From contig CANNJE010000010.1 in assembly GCA_947504605.1 (NCBI GenBank), positions 1-43,714 on the forward strand: 43,714 nt of DNA, given 5' to 3'. Shown here in pieces: positions 24,970 through 34,860 of the stretch. Numbering within the stretch: the first letter of the stretch is position 1; the number at the start of each line of letters is the position of its first letter. The notes under the pieces are model-generated. The model saw only the letters and a list, made by a program, of their open reading frames with translations, was not told the origin of the DNA and searched no databases. Source of the DNA: Chitinophagaceae bacterium (GTDB lineage: Bacteria > Bacteroidota > Bacteroidia > Chitinophagales > Chitinophagaceae). Made by a program: the position numbers and the translations under genes.

Positions 24970-27513
24970 TTAATTATTTTGTATAGTAGTTGTCCTGCTA
25001 CCTCTTCCCCTGTTGTCAAATACTTTTATATTAATACTACCTTTTTGGATAATGGCATTTTGATATTGTTTACTGTTAACCGTTGGCTCTTTACCATCTG
25101 TTGTATAGCGTATGCTAAGACCCGGAAATTGTACATTAACTAGTACTGCTCCATTTTCTATAACAGCACCAACTGCAGGTAGTCGGTAATTAAACCCTCC
25201 GAATAAGTAATCCAGTCTTGGCAATTCTCTTTTACCCATAACATTCGCAAATTCCGACCAAGCATCATTGTATTGAGATAAAAAACTTGTTTTATCGGTT
25301 GTGTTGGCCCATACAGGATCTGGTGCCCATGCACGTTCTGCAACAGCAAGCAACTTGGGCAACAACAGATAATCCAACATTTCTAAAGATCTTACATTTT
25401 CATTCCACAACAAACCCTGTATACCAACGATATTGGATTTGCCAAAATCACTGAGCCGGTCCTTTCCAATAAAAACAGCAGGGTCAATCGCATTTCCATT
25501 GGGATCTTCTTTGGAGGTTTTATAATAATCAAAAGGCATAAAATAAAAAGGCTTGTCAATATCCTGAAAACCTCCCCAGTAATAACCAGGCTCTTCAGGA
25601 TGATTGTAGTAAGCAAGGTCTAGATAATTATTACTTACAGGCGACAACACTACTTTATAACCTGCATTTGCCAAACGGTAAGGCAGATCTTCTGCACCCC
25701 AGCCTGGAACATTATTCCACACATGCAACTGCATGCCGTCATTAGCTAAACGGGGATTAACGATCATTGTTTTTTTTCCATCCAGCATGGTTTTACGCAT
25801 ACCGGACTCTTCCCATGCCGACAGAAAGATTCCTTTTTTCTGAAGCATTTTATTCACACGGGAAAAATAATAATACCATAGATCATCTGTATCTTTTACT
25901 GTAGTATCTGTTGCTATCAACTGGTTGCAAAGCGGTGATTTCTCCCATGAACCTACAGGCACTTCATCGCCACCCATATGTATGGTAAGCAATGGGACGG
26001 CTGCTTCTTTATACATAGAAGATAGTTCATCTACAACGGTTTCTATAAAAGTATACACAGAAGGCATAGCTACACACATTACATTATCTGTCCACTGTTG
26101 TGCAGAGCTGTAAACAGATTGATCATGTAAGTCTCTTAAAAGATATTGCGTTGCAGCTTCTTTGTTACCCAATAACATAAATTTATCATAACGAGCATCC
26201 ATTGCTTTAATAGCAGCACGGCTATGACCGGGAGATTCAATTTCAGGAATTACCTGTATATGCCGTTTATAAGCATAGGTCAATATTTCTATAAAATCTT
26301 TTCTTGTATAAAAACCAGTGCCCAAAGTTTTACCTACCACAGGACCTGCGCCATAGGAAGCTGGTAATAACTTTTTACTATCAAGCGTATGCCCTCTCTT
26401 TGCCCCTACATCTGTCAGTTCCGGAAGCGAAGGTATTTCTATACGCCAGCCTTCATCATCGCTGAAATGAAAATGAAAAACATTCATCTTGTAAAATGCC
26501 ATTAGATCAAGCACTTTAAAAATGGTTTCTTTTGGTTTAAAATTACGGGCAACATCCAACATTAAACTCCTGTATCCAAATCTTGGTGCATCCGATACTT
26601 CGACAGTAGGCACAAGAATATCATTTTGTATTCCATTCAAGAAACTCACTGGCATTAATGAATGTAAGGACTGTATTCCATAAAACATACCAGCACTTGA
26701 TGAAGCCTTTATAGTGATCTGCTTTTCGGTAACAGAAAGCTGATACGCTTCATTTTCCATTGGTTCGTTTAGAAGAACAATTTTTTTACTAACAGCATTG
26801 TTTAAATTAAGGGAAGGCCTTTTCCCCAACAAAAGGCCCAATTCATTTGAAAGGTACTCTGCCTCCCTCTTAAAATATGGATCAGTTTCAATATAAGTCT
26901 CGGTGTTTAAAAGATATAACCCGCCTGTTTCTTTATAGGAAACCGGCGTAGGAAATATTTTAGGTAATGCCGATGCAGGAATATCTTTTATAACGCTGTT
27001 TTGTTTGTATATTTTTTCAGGACTTACCATTCCTGAACTTGTGTTGCTGAAAGGGGCTGCTGTATAATTAAATAATGAATAGCCCTGTACTGTATCATTA
27101 TCCCAAACGATATAAAGACCGGATGGAGTTGCAGTAGTATTTAGTAAAAGACCATTAGATAAATAAGAAATTTCAACTGAATCCTTTGGCCTTATTATTT
27201 TAAAAGAAGGAGCAGGAACCATTTTATAAATATCACCATTTACATGTGTAAAAATAACGCCTGCTTCAGTGTTGGAGGAATCGATCTCACGGCTTGAATT
27301 AAAATAGATTGTCCAGCCTGCAGAAGGGAATGATCTTTTACTTTTATTTACTAGTGTAAATACCGAAAGTGTTTTTTCCTGACTTTGATAACTATTTTGG
27401 ATGAATTTCCATTTTACATGTAACTCATTTTCATTAAACCGTAGGTTGTTTTGAGCCATCCCACAAATGGAAAAACAGCAAAACAAAACAAGGATCAGCA
27501 ATCTATTATTCAT
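24970..27513 (-). CDS. GH20 beta-N-acetylhexosaminidase, secreted
   Basis: An 847-residue exohydrolase that releases terminal GlcNAc or GalNAc. Signal peptide at 1-20 (ILVLFCCFSICGMAQ). Residues about 21-175 form a CHB_HEX-type carbohydrate-binding domain, about 185-310 the GH20b N-domain (FPTPVSYKETGG), and about 312-760 the (beta/alpha)8 catalytic barrel, with FHFHFSDDEGWRIEIPSLPELT and the Asp516-Glu517 catalytic pair in HMGGDEVP. The last 85 residues (SIRYTTDGKEPTVNSKQY) are a chitobiase-type C-terminal beta-sandwich. The domain order matches chitobiase-like hexosaminidases that cut chitin oligosaccharides and N-glycans. It lies 50 bp downstream of the beta-propeller lipoprotein gene. Confidence 0.95.
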   Translation of the reverse strand: MNNRLLILVLFCCFSICGMAQNNLRFNENELHVKWKFIQNSYQSQEKTLSVFTLVNKSKRSFPSAGWTIYFNSSREIDSSNTEAGVIFTHVNGDIYKMVPAPSFKIIRPKDSVEISYLSNGLLLNTTATPSGLYIVWDNDTVQGYSLFNYTAAPFSNTSSGMVSPEKIYKQNSVIKDIPASALPKIFPTPVSYKETGGLYLLNTETYIETDPYFKREAEYLSNELGLLLGKRPSLNLNNAVSKKIVLLNEPMENEAYQLSVTEKQITIKASSSAGMFYGIQSLHSLMPVSFLNGIQNDILVPTVEVSDAPRFGYRSLMLDVARNFKPKETIFKVLDLMAFYKMNVFHFHFSDDEGWRIEIPSLPELTDVGAKRGHTLDSKKLLPASYGAGPVVGKTLGTGFYTRKDFIEILTYAYKRHIQVIPEIESPGHSRAAIKAMDARYDKFMLLGNKEAATQYLLRDLHDQSVYSSAQQWTDNVMCVAMPSVYTFIETVVDELSSMYKEAAVPLLTIHMGGDEVPVGSWEKSPLCNQLIATDTTVKDTDDLWYYYFSRVNKMLQKKGIFLSAWEESGMRKTMLDGKKTMIVNPRLANDGMQLHVWNNVPGWGAEDLPYRLANAGYKVVLSPVSNNYLDLAYYNHPEEPGYYWGGFQDIDKPFYFMPFDYYKTSKEDPNGNAIDPAVFIGKDRLSDFGKSNIVGIQGLLWNENVRSLEMLDYLLLPKLLAVAERAWAPDPVWANTTDKTSFLSQYNDAWSEFANVMGKRELPRLDYLFGGFNYRLPAVGAVIENGAVLVNVQFPGLSIRYTTDGKEPTVNSKQYQNAIIQKGSINIKVFDNRGRGSRTTTIQNN

Positions 27514-27563
27514 AACAAAAAAATTAATCGATTCTTTTATTTTACTAAGAAAAATGTAGCCTG

Positions 27564-28553
27564 CTAATAATTTGTATAACCTGCCCCCAACTGATGGATG
27601 GTAGAATTAATAGCGGCATTGTATAAATCTAATGACCATTTTTGACCTGTAAAAATATCTGCAATATATAAATCATACCCTCCCTTCCCTCCAGGCTTTG
27701 TACTGGATAGGATTACGTAATTACTGTTTACAGGGTAAGCATCAGAAAAATTCTGATCTGCTTCATTAAAAGACAAGCACCAGGCTGCTTTTCCATTTAG
27801 AAAACCAAGGTATATCTGGTCGTTATGGTTGGTAGTACTAACCCATCTTGTAAACAAAAAACTGGTATCATCTCTTACAATCGGATAATACGCTTCTACT
27901 CCCGGCAATGCTGATATCATTTGAATGGAATTAGAAAACAAGGAAAGTTTAAAAACCCCTGCTGCAGACCCAGATGATGCATTCCCGGAATATAATACCG
28001 CTGTATCTCCTTTAATATAAAAAGGCATAGAAGCTTCTGCCTGCGAAACGGTAAAACTGCGAACTATATTTCCCAGTGTATCCATTTCCTTCATTCTTCC
28101 ATTTTGCTTAAAAATAATTTCATTGCCGCTATTAGAGAATTTTGGATCCTCATCTCTTGTTGAACCAAATGCTGCCGTAATATTGGTAGGTTGTAATGTG
28201 GAGCCAACGCTCCAGATAAAAATATCCCAATTATTGGTATTTATAGGAATTCCCATAAAAACAATCCTTTTGCCATCGGGGGAAAAATGTGCATTCATCA
28301 CATTATTAATAGTCCAGGTAGAACTGATATTAACGATAGTATTAGCTGCAAAATCATAGATATACAATTTTGAATCGTTGCAGGAATAACAGGAATAAGA
28401 ATGAAAAATCAGCCTGCCTGATAAGGCAGGCTGATTAGTGGTGGAAGTGTTTGATGGGACTGAAGGTTTTTCCGGAGTCTTAGAACATCCGCAGCATCCA
28501 ACAAGTCCCTGAAGATAAATCATCAAAAAAAATATTTTAACGATGTTCTTCAT
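27564..28553 (-). CDS. Beta-propeller (PD40/TolB-like) surface lipoprotein of the PUL
   Basis: A 329-residue predicted lipoprotein. From the ATG at 28553 the N-terminus is MKNIVKIFFLMIYLQGLVGC with the lipobox cysteine at residue 20; a longer frame to 28601 would overlap susD and bury the signal, so I reject it. Repeats of the kind HFSPDGKRIVFMG, KFSNSGNEIIFKQNGR and LYIADIFTGQKWSLD, each with a SPDG/SNSG turn, indicate a six-bladed PD40/WD40-like propeller. It occupies the slot after SusD where SusE/SusF-type glycan-binding lipoproteins usually lie, so a glycan-binding role is inferred. It is unusually cysteine-rich near the anchor (CCGCSK and SYSCYSCND). Gaps are 10 bp to susD and 50 bp to the hexosaminidase. 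Confidence 0.8.
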   Translation of the reverse strand: MKNIVKIFFLMIYLQGLVGCCGCSKTPEKPSVPSNTSTTNQPALSGRLIFHSYSCYSCNDSKLYIYDFAANTIVNISSTWTINNVMNAHFSPDGKRIVFMGIPINTNNWDIFIWSVGSTLQPTNITAAFGSTRDEDPKFSNSGNEIIFKQNGRMKEMDTLGNIVRSFTVSQAEASMPFYIKGDTAVLYSGNASSGSAAGVFKLSLFSNSIQMISALPGVEAYYPIVRDDTSFLFTRWVSTTNHNDQIYLGFLNGKAAWCLSFNEADQNFSDAYPVNSNYVILSSTKPGGKGGYDLYIADIFTGQKWSLDLYNAAINSTIHQLGAGYTNY

Positions 28554-28563
28554 AGGAAATATT

Positions 28564-30099
28564 TTAATAGCCAGCGTTCTGTGTAAGACTTGGATTGGCA
28601 TCTCTCTCTAATTGAGGGATAGGCATGATCCAATGGTTTTTATCACAATGAGAATAATCCATTCTAACCGGATTACCAGGCGCACCTGCTACACAACTGT
28701 AAGTATATTCATTTAAGCCCTGCATAACAGTAGTGGCAACATTTGCTCTTACCAAATCATCCCAACGTTGTGCTTCAAAAGCCAACTCTAGTCTTCTTTC
28801 ATTAAGAATAGCAGTTTTCATTGCTCCTTGAGAAAGTGCTGCAGATATTCCTGCAAGCCCAGCTCTTGAACGAACAAGGTTAACTGTAGCTGCTGCTGTA
28901 GCAGTACTTCCCAATTCGTTTTGCGCTTCAGCTTTTAATAAAATAATATCAGCAAGACGAAGCAAATAATAATCATCGCCACTTGCCCATCCGCCTGCAT
29001 GTTTTTGTTTGTAATTAAAAGGAATACCAATGGTAGGATTCTGACAAGGGTTCCAGTTTTCATCAGACCAGCTAATTGGATCACCATTACCATCTACTGT
29101 CCAGAAAACGATGTTGGCATTTTTTCTAACAAGATCTCCCTGTGCATCATAAGCAGCTACCAGGTCTTTAGAAGGAACACAATATTTTTGCCATCCGTCT
29201 TCAGGAGCCAAATACAATTCAATACCCCAACTTGATGCAGACCAATTACCTTCTTCAAAAGGAATTTCAAGAATAGACTCCTGGTTAAAATAATGGTTGC
29301 CATCAAATAAATGAGCATAATTAGGCATCAGTGAATAAGCTGCTGCACTGCCGATTACAGCATTGCAATAAGCCAGCACTTTATTATAGTCCCTGTCTGG
29401 TCTTTGTGCCCACACTTTTGCAAGCATAGCATTTGCAGCACCTTTGGTTGCTCTTGCTTTGTTTACAGAAGGAGTAGCACCATAAGTATCAGGCAAATTA
29501 GCCAACGCAGTTTCCAGATCTTTTACAATTTGATTGTACACTTCAATTTCAGTAGACCTTGGTTTGCGGGTTGCTGCAGGATCTGCTGTATTAGACAACA
29601 ATTCCAATGGAACACCTCCATACATTTTTACCAATTGATAATAATGAAAAGCCCTTAAAAAACTTGCTTCTCCAATAATTTGCTTGCGTCTTTCGGCTGT
29701 CAAAGCAGCATCTGTTACGTCAGGTATTTTAGTAAGCAATATATTACACCTTGCAATACCTCTGTACAATGCATTCCAGTTAGTAAAATTATGATCGTTG
29801 CTGGAAGGCAGGATAAACCTGTCGTAATCATAGAAAGTTTCTTCATTGTATCCACCCGGATATGCGTTGTCTGATCTTACATCGCTCAGCATAACATATT
29901 CCCATTGGTAGAAATCAGAACCATAAAAGATATTATATGCACCGGTTAATGCATTATCAATATCGGTTGCTGTATTGTAAGCATTACCGGTAGTGATGGA
30001 TGTTTTAGGCTGATCATCTAAGAATTTTTTACATGAACCCAAAAGAACAACAGCCGAAACAAGAATCGCTATATGCCTGTATAAAAAATATTTTTTCAT
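28564..30099 (-). CDS. SusD/RagB-family outer-membrane lipoprotein
   Basis: A 511-residue SusD-like lid protein that captures glycan and delivers it to its SusC partner. The lipoprotein signal is SAVVLLGSC with lipidated Cys23, after the ATG at 30099 (a TTG 9 bp upstream is less likely). KFLDDQPKTSITTGNAYNTATDIDNALTGAYNIFYG is the characteristic SusD N-terminus, followed by TPR-like helices (GEASFLRAFHYYQLVKMYGGVPL) and the C-terminal LADIILLKAEAQNELG and RRLELAFEAQRWDDLVR motifs with the usual IPQLERDANPSLTQNAGY ending. It lies 19 bp downstream of susC. Confidence 0.96.
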   Translation of the reverse strand: MKKYFLYRHIAILVSAVVLLGSCKKFLDDQPKTSITTGNAYNTATDIDNALTGAYNIFYGSDFYQWEYVMLSDVRSDNAYPGGYNEETFYDYDRFILPSSNDHNFTNWNALYRGIARCNILLTKIPDVTDAALTAERRKQIIGEASFLRAFHYYQLVKMYGGVPLELLSNTADPAATRKPRSTEIEVYNQIVKDLETALANLPDTYGATPSVNKARATKGAANAMLAKVWAQRPDRDYNKVLAYCNAVIGSAAAYSLMPNYAHLFDGNHYFNQESILEIPFEEGNWSASSWGIELYLAPEDGWQKYCVPSKDLVAAYDAQGDLVRKNANIVFWTVDGNGDPISWSDENWNPCQNPTIGIPFNYKQKHAGGWASGDDYYLLRLADIILLKAEAQNELGSTATAAATVNLVRSRAGLAGISAALSQGAMKTAILNERRLELAFEAQRWDDLVRANVATTVMQGLNEYTYSCVAGAPGNPVRMDYSHCDKNHWIMPIPQLERDANPSLTQNAGY

Positions 30100-30118
30100 A
30101 TCGAACAATTTTTAATAA

Positions 30119-33100
30119 TTAGAAAGAAATGTTTACTCCAAGAATAAAGTCTCTTGACTGAGGATAGGTACCAAAATCTACACCTGGAGCAGTGTTCTGA
30201 TTGGTAGTAGCCTGATTTTTACCACTGAATGCACTTACCTGTGGATCGAACCCGCTGTAGTTAGTAATCGTTACTAAATTCTCAGCAGTTAAATAAACAA
30301 GGAAGCGACTCATTTTAAGCTTGGTTAAAACAGACTGAGGCATGTTGTATCCAACAGTCAATGCTTTTAAGCGCAGGTAAGAACCATCTTCGATATATCT
30401 TGTTGATACAGCAGAGTTATCCCAGTTAGAAGGAGATACACCCGGCATATCTGTAATGTCACCTGGTTTTTTCCATCTGTTCAAAACAGTAGCGGCTTGA
30501 TTCATTGGTAATGCCATAGATTCTGTAAGAATACGGGTAGCATTCAATACATCATTTCCTTTAGCACCCTGGAAGAAGAAGTCTAGCGTAAAGTTTTTAT
30601 AAACAAATGAGTTGGTCAAACCATAAATAAATTTAGGATTTGCATTACCGATAATTCCAACGCTATCTTTAGTTCCTGCTGCATTTTTCATGAATTTCAT
30701 TTTACCGGTAGCAGCGTCTACACCTTGTGAAATTTTTCCATAAAAAGATCCCAAAGGAGAACCAGCCTGAACGATAGCAGTATTTAAACTGGTACCTGCA
30801 GGGTTAACTGTACCTGTATGCATAGTTGTTCCTACGATATCAAGTACTTTTCCTTTGTTGAAAGAAATATTAAAATCTGTTGTCCATTTAAAATCGTTTT
30901 GTACGATATTTTTTGAAACAACCTGAAATTCAAATCCTTTGTTTTCCATACTTCCTGCATTCTGCAATGCCTTAGAAAAACCGGTACTGTTTGGAATAGG
31001 TACTTCCAGTAACATATCATTGGTTTTTTTGTAATAGTAATCAGCAGTGAATGACAACCTGTTGTTAAGAATAGCAAAATCAACACCGATATCAAACTGA
31101 GAAGTTTTTTCCCATTTAAGATCCGAATTCTCCAGTGTTGTTGGAATATATGCAGTGTGCAAAGAACCTCCAAAAAGATAGGCAGAAGAGGTATCTACTA
31201 AACCATACCATGCATATGGACGAGCCCTGTCGTTTCCAACCAATCCCCATCCTGCTCTAAGTTTAAGTTCATTAATACCTGAAACATTTTTAAAGAAATC
31301 TTCCTGAGATATTCTCCAACCAGCAGAAAAAGATGGAAAATAACTCCAGCGGTGTGATGGTGTAAACTGGCCTGAACCATCAGCCCTGAAATTGGAGGTA
31401 AGATAATATTTGTCCTTATAAGAATAGTTAAATCTGCCGATAAAAGACAAATGCGATTTCTGTGCATAATCAGGAACCGGTTTAGACTGAACAGAACCAG
31501 AGTTAATAGAATGATCGGTGGCTGTACTGAAATTATTAGATGATCTGTATAAATTATCGCTGGTTTCTCTTGAAGCAATTATACCGCCCAATAAAGCAAT
31601 ATTGTGTTCTTTAATTTTAGTTTCATAGTTGGCTGTATTTTCTGACACCCAGTATTTAAAATCATAGGTGTTTTCTGTAGCCAAACCACTTAAAGACTGC
31701 CCGTATCTTGTTTGAACAGAATCTTGGAAGGAAGTGAATTTACCTTTTGAAGATTCAAATCCAAAAAGGCTTTTTACTTTTAATCCTTTTATTACCTGTG
31801 CTTCTGCATATACGTTACCATGATACCTGTTGTTTTTATACAAATGCTCCGGCTGATAAACAGTTGATATAGGATTCTCCAGATCATTGATGAATGGACT
31901 TCTTGCATACATTTCAGGTTTTACTTTATCCCTAATACCGATATTAGGTATAGATGTGTACAACCTGGCGATAACACCATTCCTATTGTTTTCAGATACA
32001 TCAATATCTTTCCAATTGTCATAAGAAAGACTGGTTCCTATTTTAAGAATTTTATTTACTTGGTGATCTACATTGGCTTTAAAGGTAACTCTCTTAAGAT
32101 TATTATTTAAAACGATACCATTTTGATTGATAGCTGCACCCGATACATAATAACTTGTTTTGTTGTTTCCTCCTGTAGCCGACAACTGGTAATTCTGAGT
32201 TAATGCATTTCTGAAAATCTCATCTTGCCAGTTGGTGTTTTCGGTATACTTTGTCCAATCTGTTATTGCCCCCATTTCGGTAGCCAAATCTTTAAACTGT
32301 GAACCGTTAAGCATATCCATTTTTTTCCATGCTTTAGACATGGTAACAGAAGTATTAAAACCAATTTTTAATTTCTGATTCCTTCCTCTTTTAGTAGTAA
32401 TTAATACAACACCATTGGCACCACTGCTGCCATAAATAGCTGCTGAAGATGCATCTTTCAAAATCGTGATGCTTTCAATATCAGATGGATTGATTTCGCT
32501 AGTGTTGTAAGTTGGCACCCCATCTACAACATAAAGTGGATCACTTCCTGAAGTAATAGAAGAAGTTCCTCTTACTCGAATCGTAAATCCTGCCTGCGGC
32601 TGACCCGAAGAACGGATAACCTGCACACCCGCAGCTTTGCCTTCGATGGAATAACCAAACTGAGTATTGGGTCTGTTCTCTAATTCTTTCCCTCCGATAA
32701 CTGCTACAGCACCGGTCAGGTCTTTTTTCTTCTGAGAACCATAACCTACTACCACTACTTGTTCGCCAACAACAACCACTGGTTTCAGCTGAACATTGAT
32801 TGTAGAACGATTGCCGGATTTAATTTCTACCGACTCAAATCCTACATAAGAAAAAATCAAAACTGCATTTGGCTCTGCGTTTAAAGTATAGTTACCATTT
32901 GCATCAGTTTTTGTGCCAATACCAGATCCCTTAATAAGAACAGTGGCACCGCTTAATGGTTTGCCTTCTGAATCCATAACTTTCCCACTGATATCAATAC
33001 CAAGTGGTGCTACAATCGGACTCAGCACTATTTGCGCTGCTACCTTAGGATTTAATACAATAGTTTTATCAACAATTTTATAAGTAAACTCAGTAGAAGA

Positions 33101-33397
33101 AAGACTCTGATTAAGTGCTACTTCCACCTCTTCGTCCTTTACGTTTACACTAACCTTGCCCACTTTTCGGAGCATATCATTGTTGTAAAGAAAGAGAAAT
33201 CCGCTCTGGCGTTTGATTTCTTTGAACACTTTTTCAAGTGATACATTTTGCAAATTAAGGGTCACTTTCTGGGAATACCCTTTAGCAGATGCCTGTAGGC
33301 AGGCTGCAAATAAAATGATTGCAGTTAATTTCATAACTCTGATCATTTGTACCCGACCGGTCTTAGCCGGTGCAGGACGGTTAAATGAAAATTGCAT
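30119..33397 (-). CDS. SusC/RagA-family TonB-dependent receptor with STN signalling domain
   Basis: A 1092-residue outer-membrane glycan importer. An unusually long N-terminal lead carries the signal (MKLTAIILFAACLQASAKGYSQ). Residues about 45-115 form an STN domain (VSLEKVFKEIKRQSGFLFLYNNDML), about 133-208 a CarboxypepD_reg domain (ISGKVMDSEGKPLSGATVLIKGSG), and about 215-340 the plug with PLYVVDGVP and DIESITILKDASSAAIYGSSGANG, both SusC hallmarks. The 22-stranded barrel ends in a terminal aromatic (FILGVNISF). The STN domain suggests it signals to the adjacent FecR and sigma factor when its substrate binds. A 172-bp gap with a hairpin separates it from fecR. Confidence 0.96.
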   Translation of the reverse strand: MQFSFNRPAPAKTGRVQMIRVMKLTAIILFAACLQASAKGYSQKVTLNLQNVSLEKVFKEIKRQSGFLFLYNNDMLRKVGKVSVNVKDEEVEVALNQSLSSTEFTYKIVDKTIVLNPKVAAQIVLSPIVAPLGIDISGKVMDSEGKPLSGATVLIKGSGIGTKTDANGNYTLNAEPNAVLIFSYVGFESVEIKSGNRSTINVQLKPVVVVGEQVVVVGYGSQKKKDLTGAVAVIGGKELENRPNTQFGYSIEGKAAGVQVIRSSGQPQAGFTIRVRGTSSITSGSDPLYVVDGVPTYNTSEINPSDIESITILKDASSAAIYGSSGANGVVLITTKRGRNQKLKIGFNTSVTMSKAWKKMDMLNGSQFKDLATEMGAITDWTKYTENTNWQDEIFRNALTQNYQLSATGGNNKTSYYVSGAAINQNGIVLNNNLKRVTFKANVDHQVNKILKIGTSLSYDNWKDIDVSENNRNGVIARLYTSIPNIGIRDKVKPEMYARSPFINDLENPISTVYQPEHLYKNNRYHGNVYAEAQVIKGLKVKSLFGFESSKGKFTSFQDSVQTRYGQSLSGLATENTYDFKYWVSENTANYETKIKEHNIALLGGIIASRETSDNLYRSSNNFSTATDHSINSGSVQSKPVPDYAQKSHLSFIGRFNYSYKDKYYLTSNFRADGSGQFTPSHRWSYFPSFSAGWRISQEDFFKNVSGINELKLRAGWGLVGNDRARPYAWYGLVDTSSAYLFGGSLHTAYIPTTLENSDLKWEKTSQFDIGVDFAILNNRLSFTADYYYKKTNDMLLEVPIPNSTGFSKALQNAGSMENKGFEFQVVSKNIVQNDFKWTTDFNISFNKGKVLDIVGTTMHTGTVNPAGTSLNTAIVQAGSPLGSFYGKISQGVDAATGKMKFMKNAAGTKDSVGIIGNANPKFIYGLTNSFVYKNFTLDFFFQGAKGNDVLNATRILTESMALPMNQAATVLNRWKKPGDITDMPGVSPSNWDNSAVSTRYIEDGSYLRLKALTVGYNMPQSVLTKLKMSRFLVYLTAENLVTITNYSGFDPQVSAFSGKNQATTNQNTAPGVDFGTYPQSRDFILGVNISF

Positions 33398-33464
33398 AGT
33401 TTTGATTTGTTTAAGTTTTACAATAAGCAGTCTCTATTTGTTTTTTGTTTAACCTGACATTTAC

Positions 33465-33495
33465 GCCGCTCCGGGTTCCAGCCGGGGCGGTTTTT
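33465..33495. other. G+C-rich stem-loop in the susC leader
   Basis: CCGCTCCGG and CCGGGGCGG form a 9-bp stem (one G-T pair) around a 7-nt loop, followed by TTTTT on the plus strand only. On the minus strand, the direction of susC transcription, there is no T-run, so it lies in the probable susC leader as a structured element or ends antisense transcription. Confidence 0.5.
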
Positions 33496-33569
33496 CAGAT
33501 CTTACAAAAGAAAATACATCCATTAAATAGCCAAAGCCTCCAGTTTGCTTCAGCTTAAAAACGCCAGCT

Positions 33570-34751
33570 TTATTTTGTTTTCACCACTATCTTCTTTCCC
33601 ACAATTGTAAATTGTACCCCCCCTGCTAATTCAAGCATATGAAGTACCTGCGAAATATTAACTTCTCTTCTGATTGAACCCGTAAAATGCGGGTCAGATA
33701 AAGACATCGAATAATCCATATCTACATCATACCAACGAGATAATTGCCTCATGATATCGGATAATTTATCATCATCAAAATCAAACAATCCATTTTTCCA
33801 AGCAACCGCTTTGCTCACATCCGGATTTTTATCTACAGAAAGTGTATTAGCTGCTTTGGAAAGCTTCGCTTGCTGGCTTGGAGCTAATACAATATCTCCA
33901 GTTCCGATTTTTTTAACTTTTACCTTCCCTTCTACTAGGGTCGTTTTTATCATTTCCTCATCATCATACGCCATTACATTAAATTGTGTACCCAACACTT
34001 CTACCGTCATTCCATTATTCATCTCTACTAAAAAAGGCTGCGCTGCATTTTTTACAACTTCAAAATAAGCTTCACCCGTTAACTGAACGTTTCTTTCCTT
34101 ACCTATAAAAGTTGCAGGAAAACGGATGGAAGATTCGGCATTCAACCAAACTTTAGAACCATCTGCAAGAATTAACTGGTATTGACCACCTCTAGGGGTT
34201 GATACAGTATTGTACATTACTTCCGTAGCATTTCCAGATGCAGCATATGCCAACTGCCCGTCCAACTTAATCACTTTAGTATTTCCCTGTATGGTAAGGT
34301 TTCCATTAGCTGCACTATCTAAAATAATTGTAGAGCCGTCGGCCAAGGTTAAAATAGCTTTGTTACCTCCGGGCATGATATCACTTGACACTTTTTGTGT
34401 TACCGCCATCTCAGGCTTAACGACCTTGTTGTCTGAATACCTTAAAACTGCCACAGATATAAATAAAAGAATAGCTGCTGCAGCTGCTATTCTAAACCAT
34501 TTGTTTTTGTAAAAAGGAACAACAACTGCATTGGTTTCTATTTGTTTTCTGATATCACTATAAACTTGCGACAACAATTCATTTGATTCCCCCTCTTCCT
34601 TTTCAGCAACAGCATGGTTTGTTTGCAGACTCGCCTTAATAAGTTCCCTAAGCATACCCTCATTCTCTTCCACATTAAAATGTGCAAGGAGTTCTTTCAC
34701 TTCCTCAACAGAACACTGATTGGTCAGGTATTTAACAAATAAATTTTGCAT
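33570..34751 (-). CDS. FecR-family anti-sigma factor
   Basis: A 393-residue inner-membrane regulator. Residues 1-80 are the cytoplasmic domain that binds the sigma factor, a single transmembrane helix lies at about 85-104 (WFRIAAAAAILLFISVAVL), and the periplasmic part contains the FecR domain (YNTVSTPRGGQYQLILADGSKVWLNAESSIRFP, FVGKERNVQLTGEAYFEV) and the DUF4974-type C-terminal domain that contacts the receptor's STN domain (ISQVLHMLELAGGVQFTI). Together with the upstream sigma factor and downstream SusC it forms a FecI-FecR-FecA-like trans-envelope relay. Confidence 0.95.
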   Translation of the reverse strand: MQNLFVKYLTNQCSVEEVKELLAHFNVEENEGMLRELIKASLQTNHAVAEKEEGESNELLSQVYSDIRKQIETNAVVVPFYKNKWFRIAAAAAILLFISVAVLRYSDNKVVKPEMAVTQKVSSDIMPGGNKAILTLADGSTIILDSAANGNLTIQGNTKVIKLDGQLAYAASGNATEVMYNTVSTPRGGQYQLILADGSKVWLNAESSIRFPATFIGKERNVQLTGEAYFEVVKNAAQPFLVEMNNGMTVEVLGTQFNVMAYDDEEMIKTTLVEGKVKVKKIGTGDIVLAPSQQAKLSKAANTLSVDKNPDVSKAVAWKNGLFDFDDDKLSDIMRQLSRWYDVDMDYSMSLSDPHFTGSIRREVNISQVLHMLELAGGVQFTIVGKKIVVKTK

Positions 34752-34860
34752 ATGTTTTTATTCAATGGTAACCGGTATTATTAATACGACCGAAAAAAGG
34801 ATATCCTCTGCTCCCTTATGAGATTTTTTAAAATTCTTTTAATAATGCAAAAAAGAAGTT

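Noticed and set aside
30832-31578. Two minus-strand frames of 113 and 126 codons inside susC
   Set aside because: They lie in another frame of a clear TonB-dependent receptor gene and have no recognisable domain.
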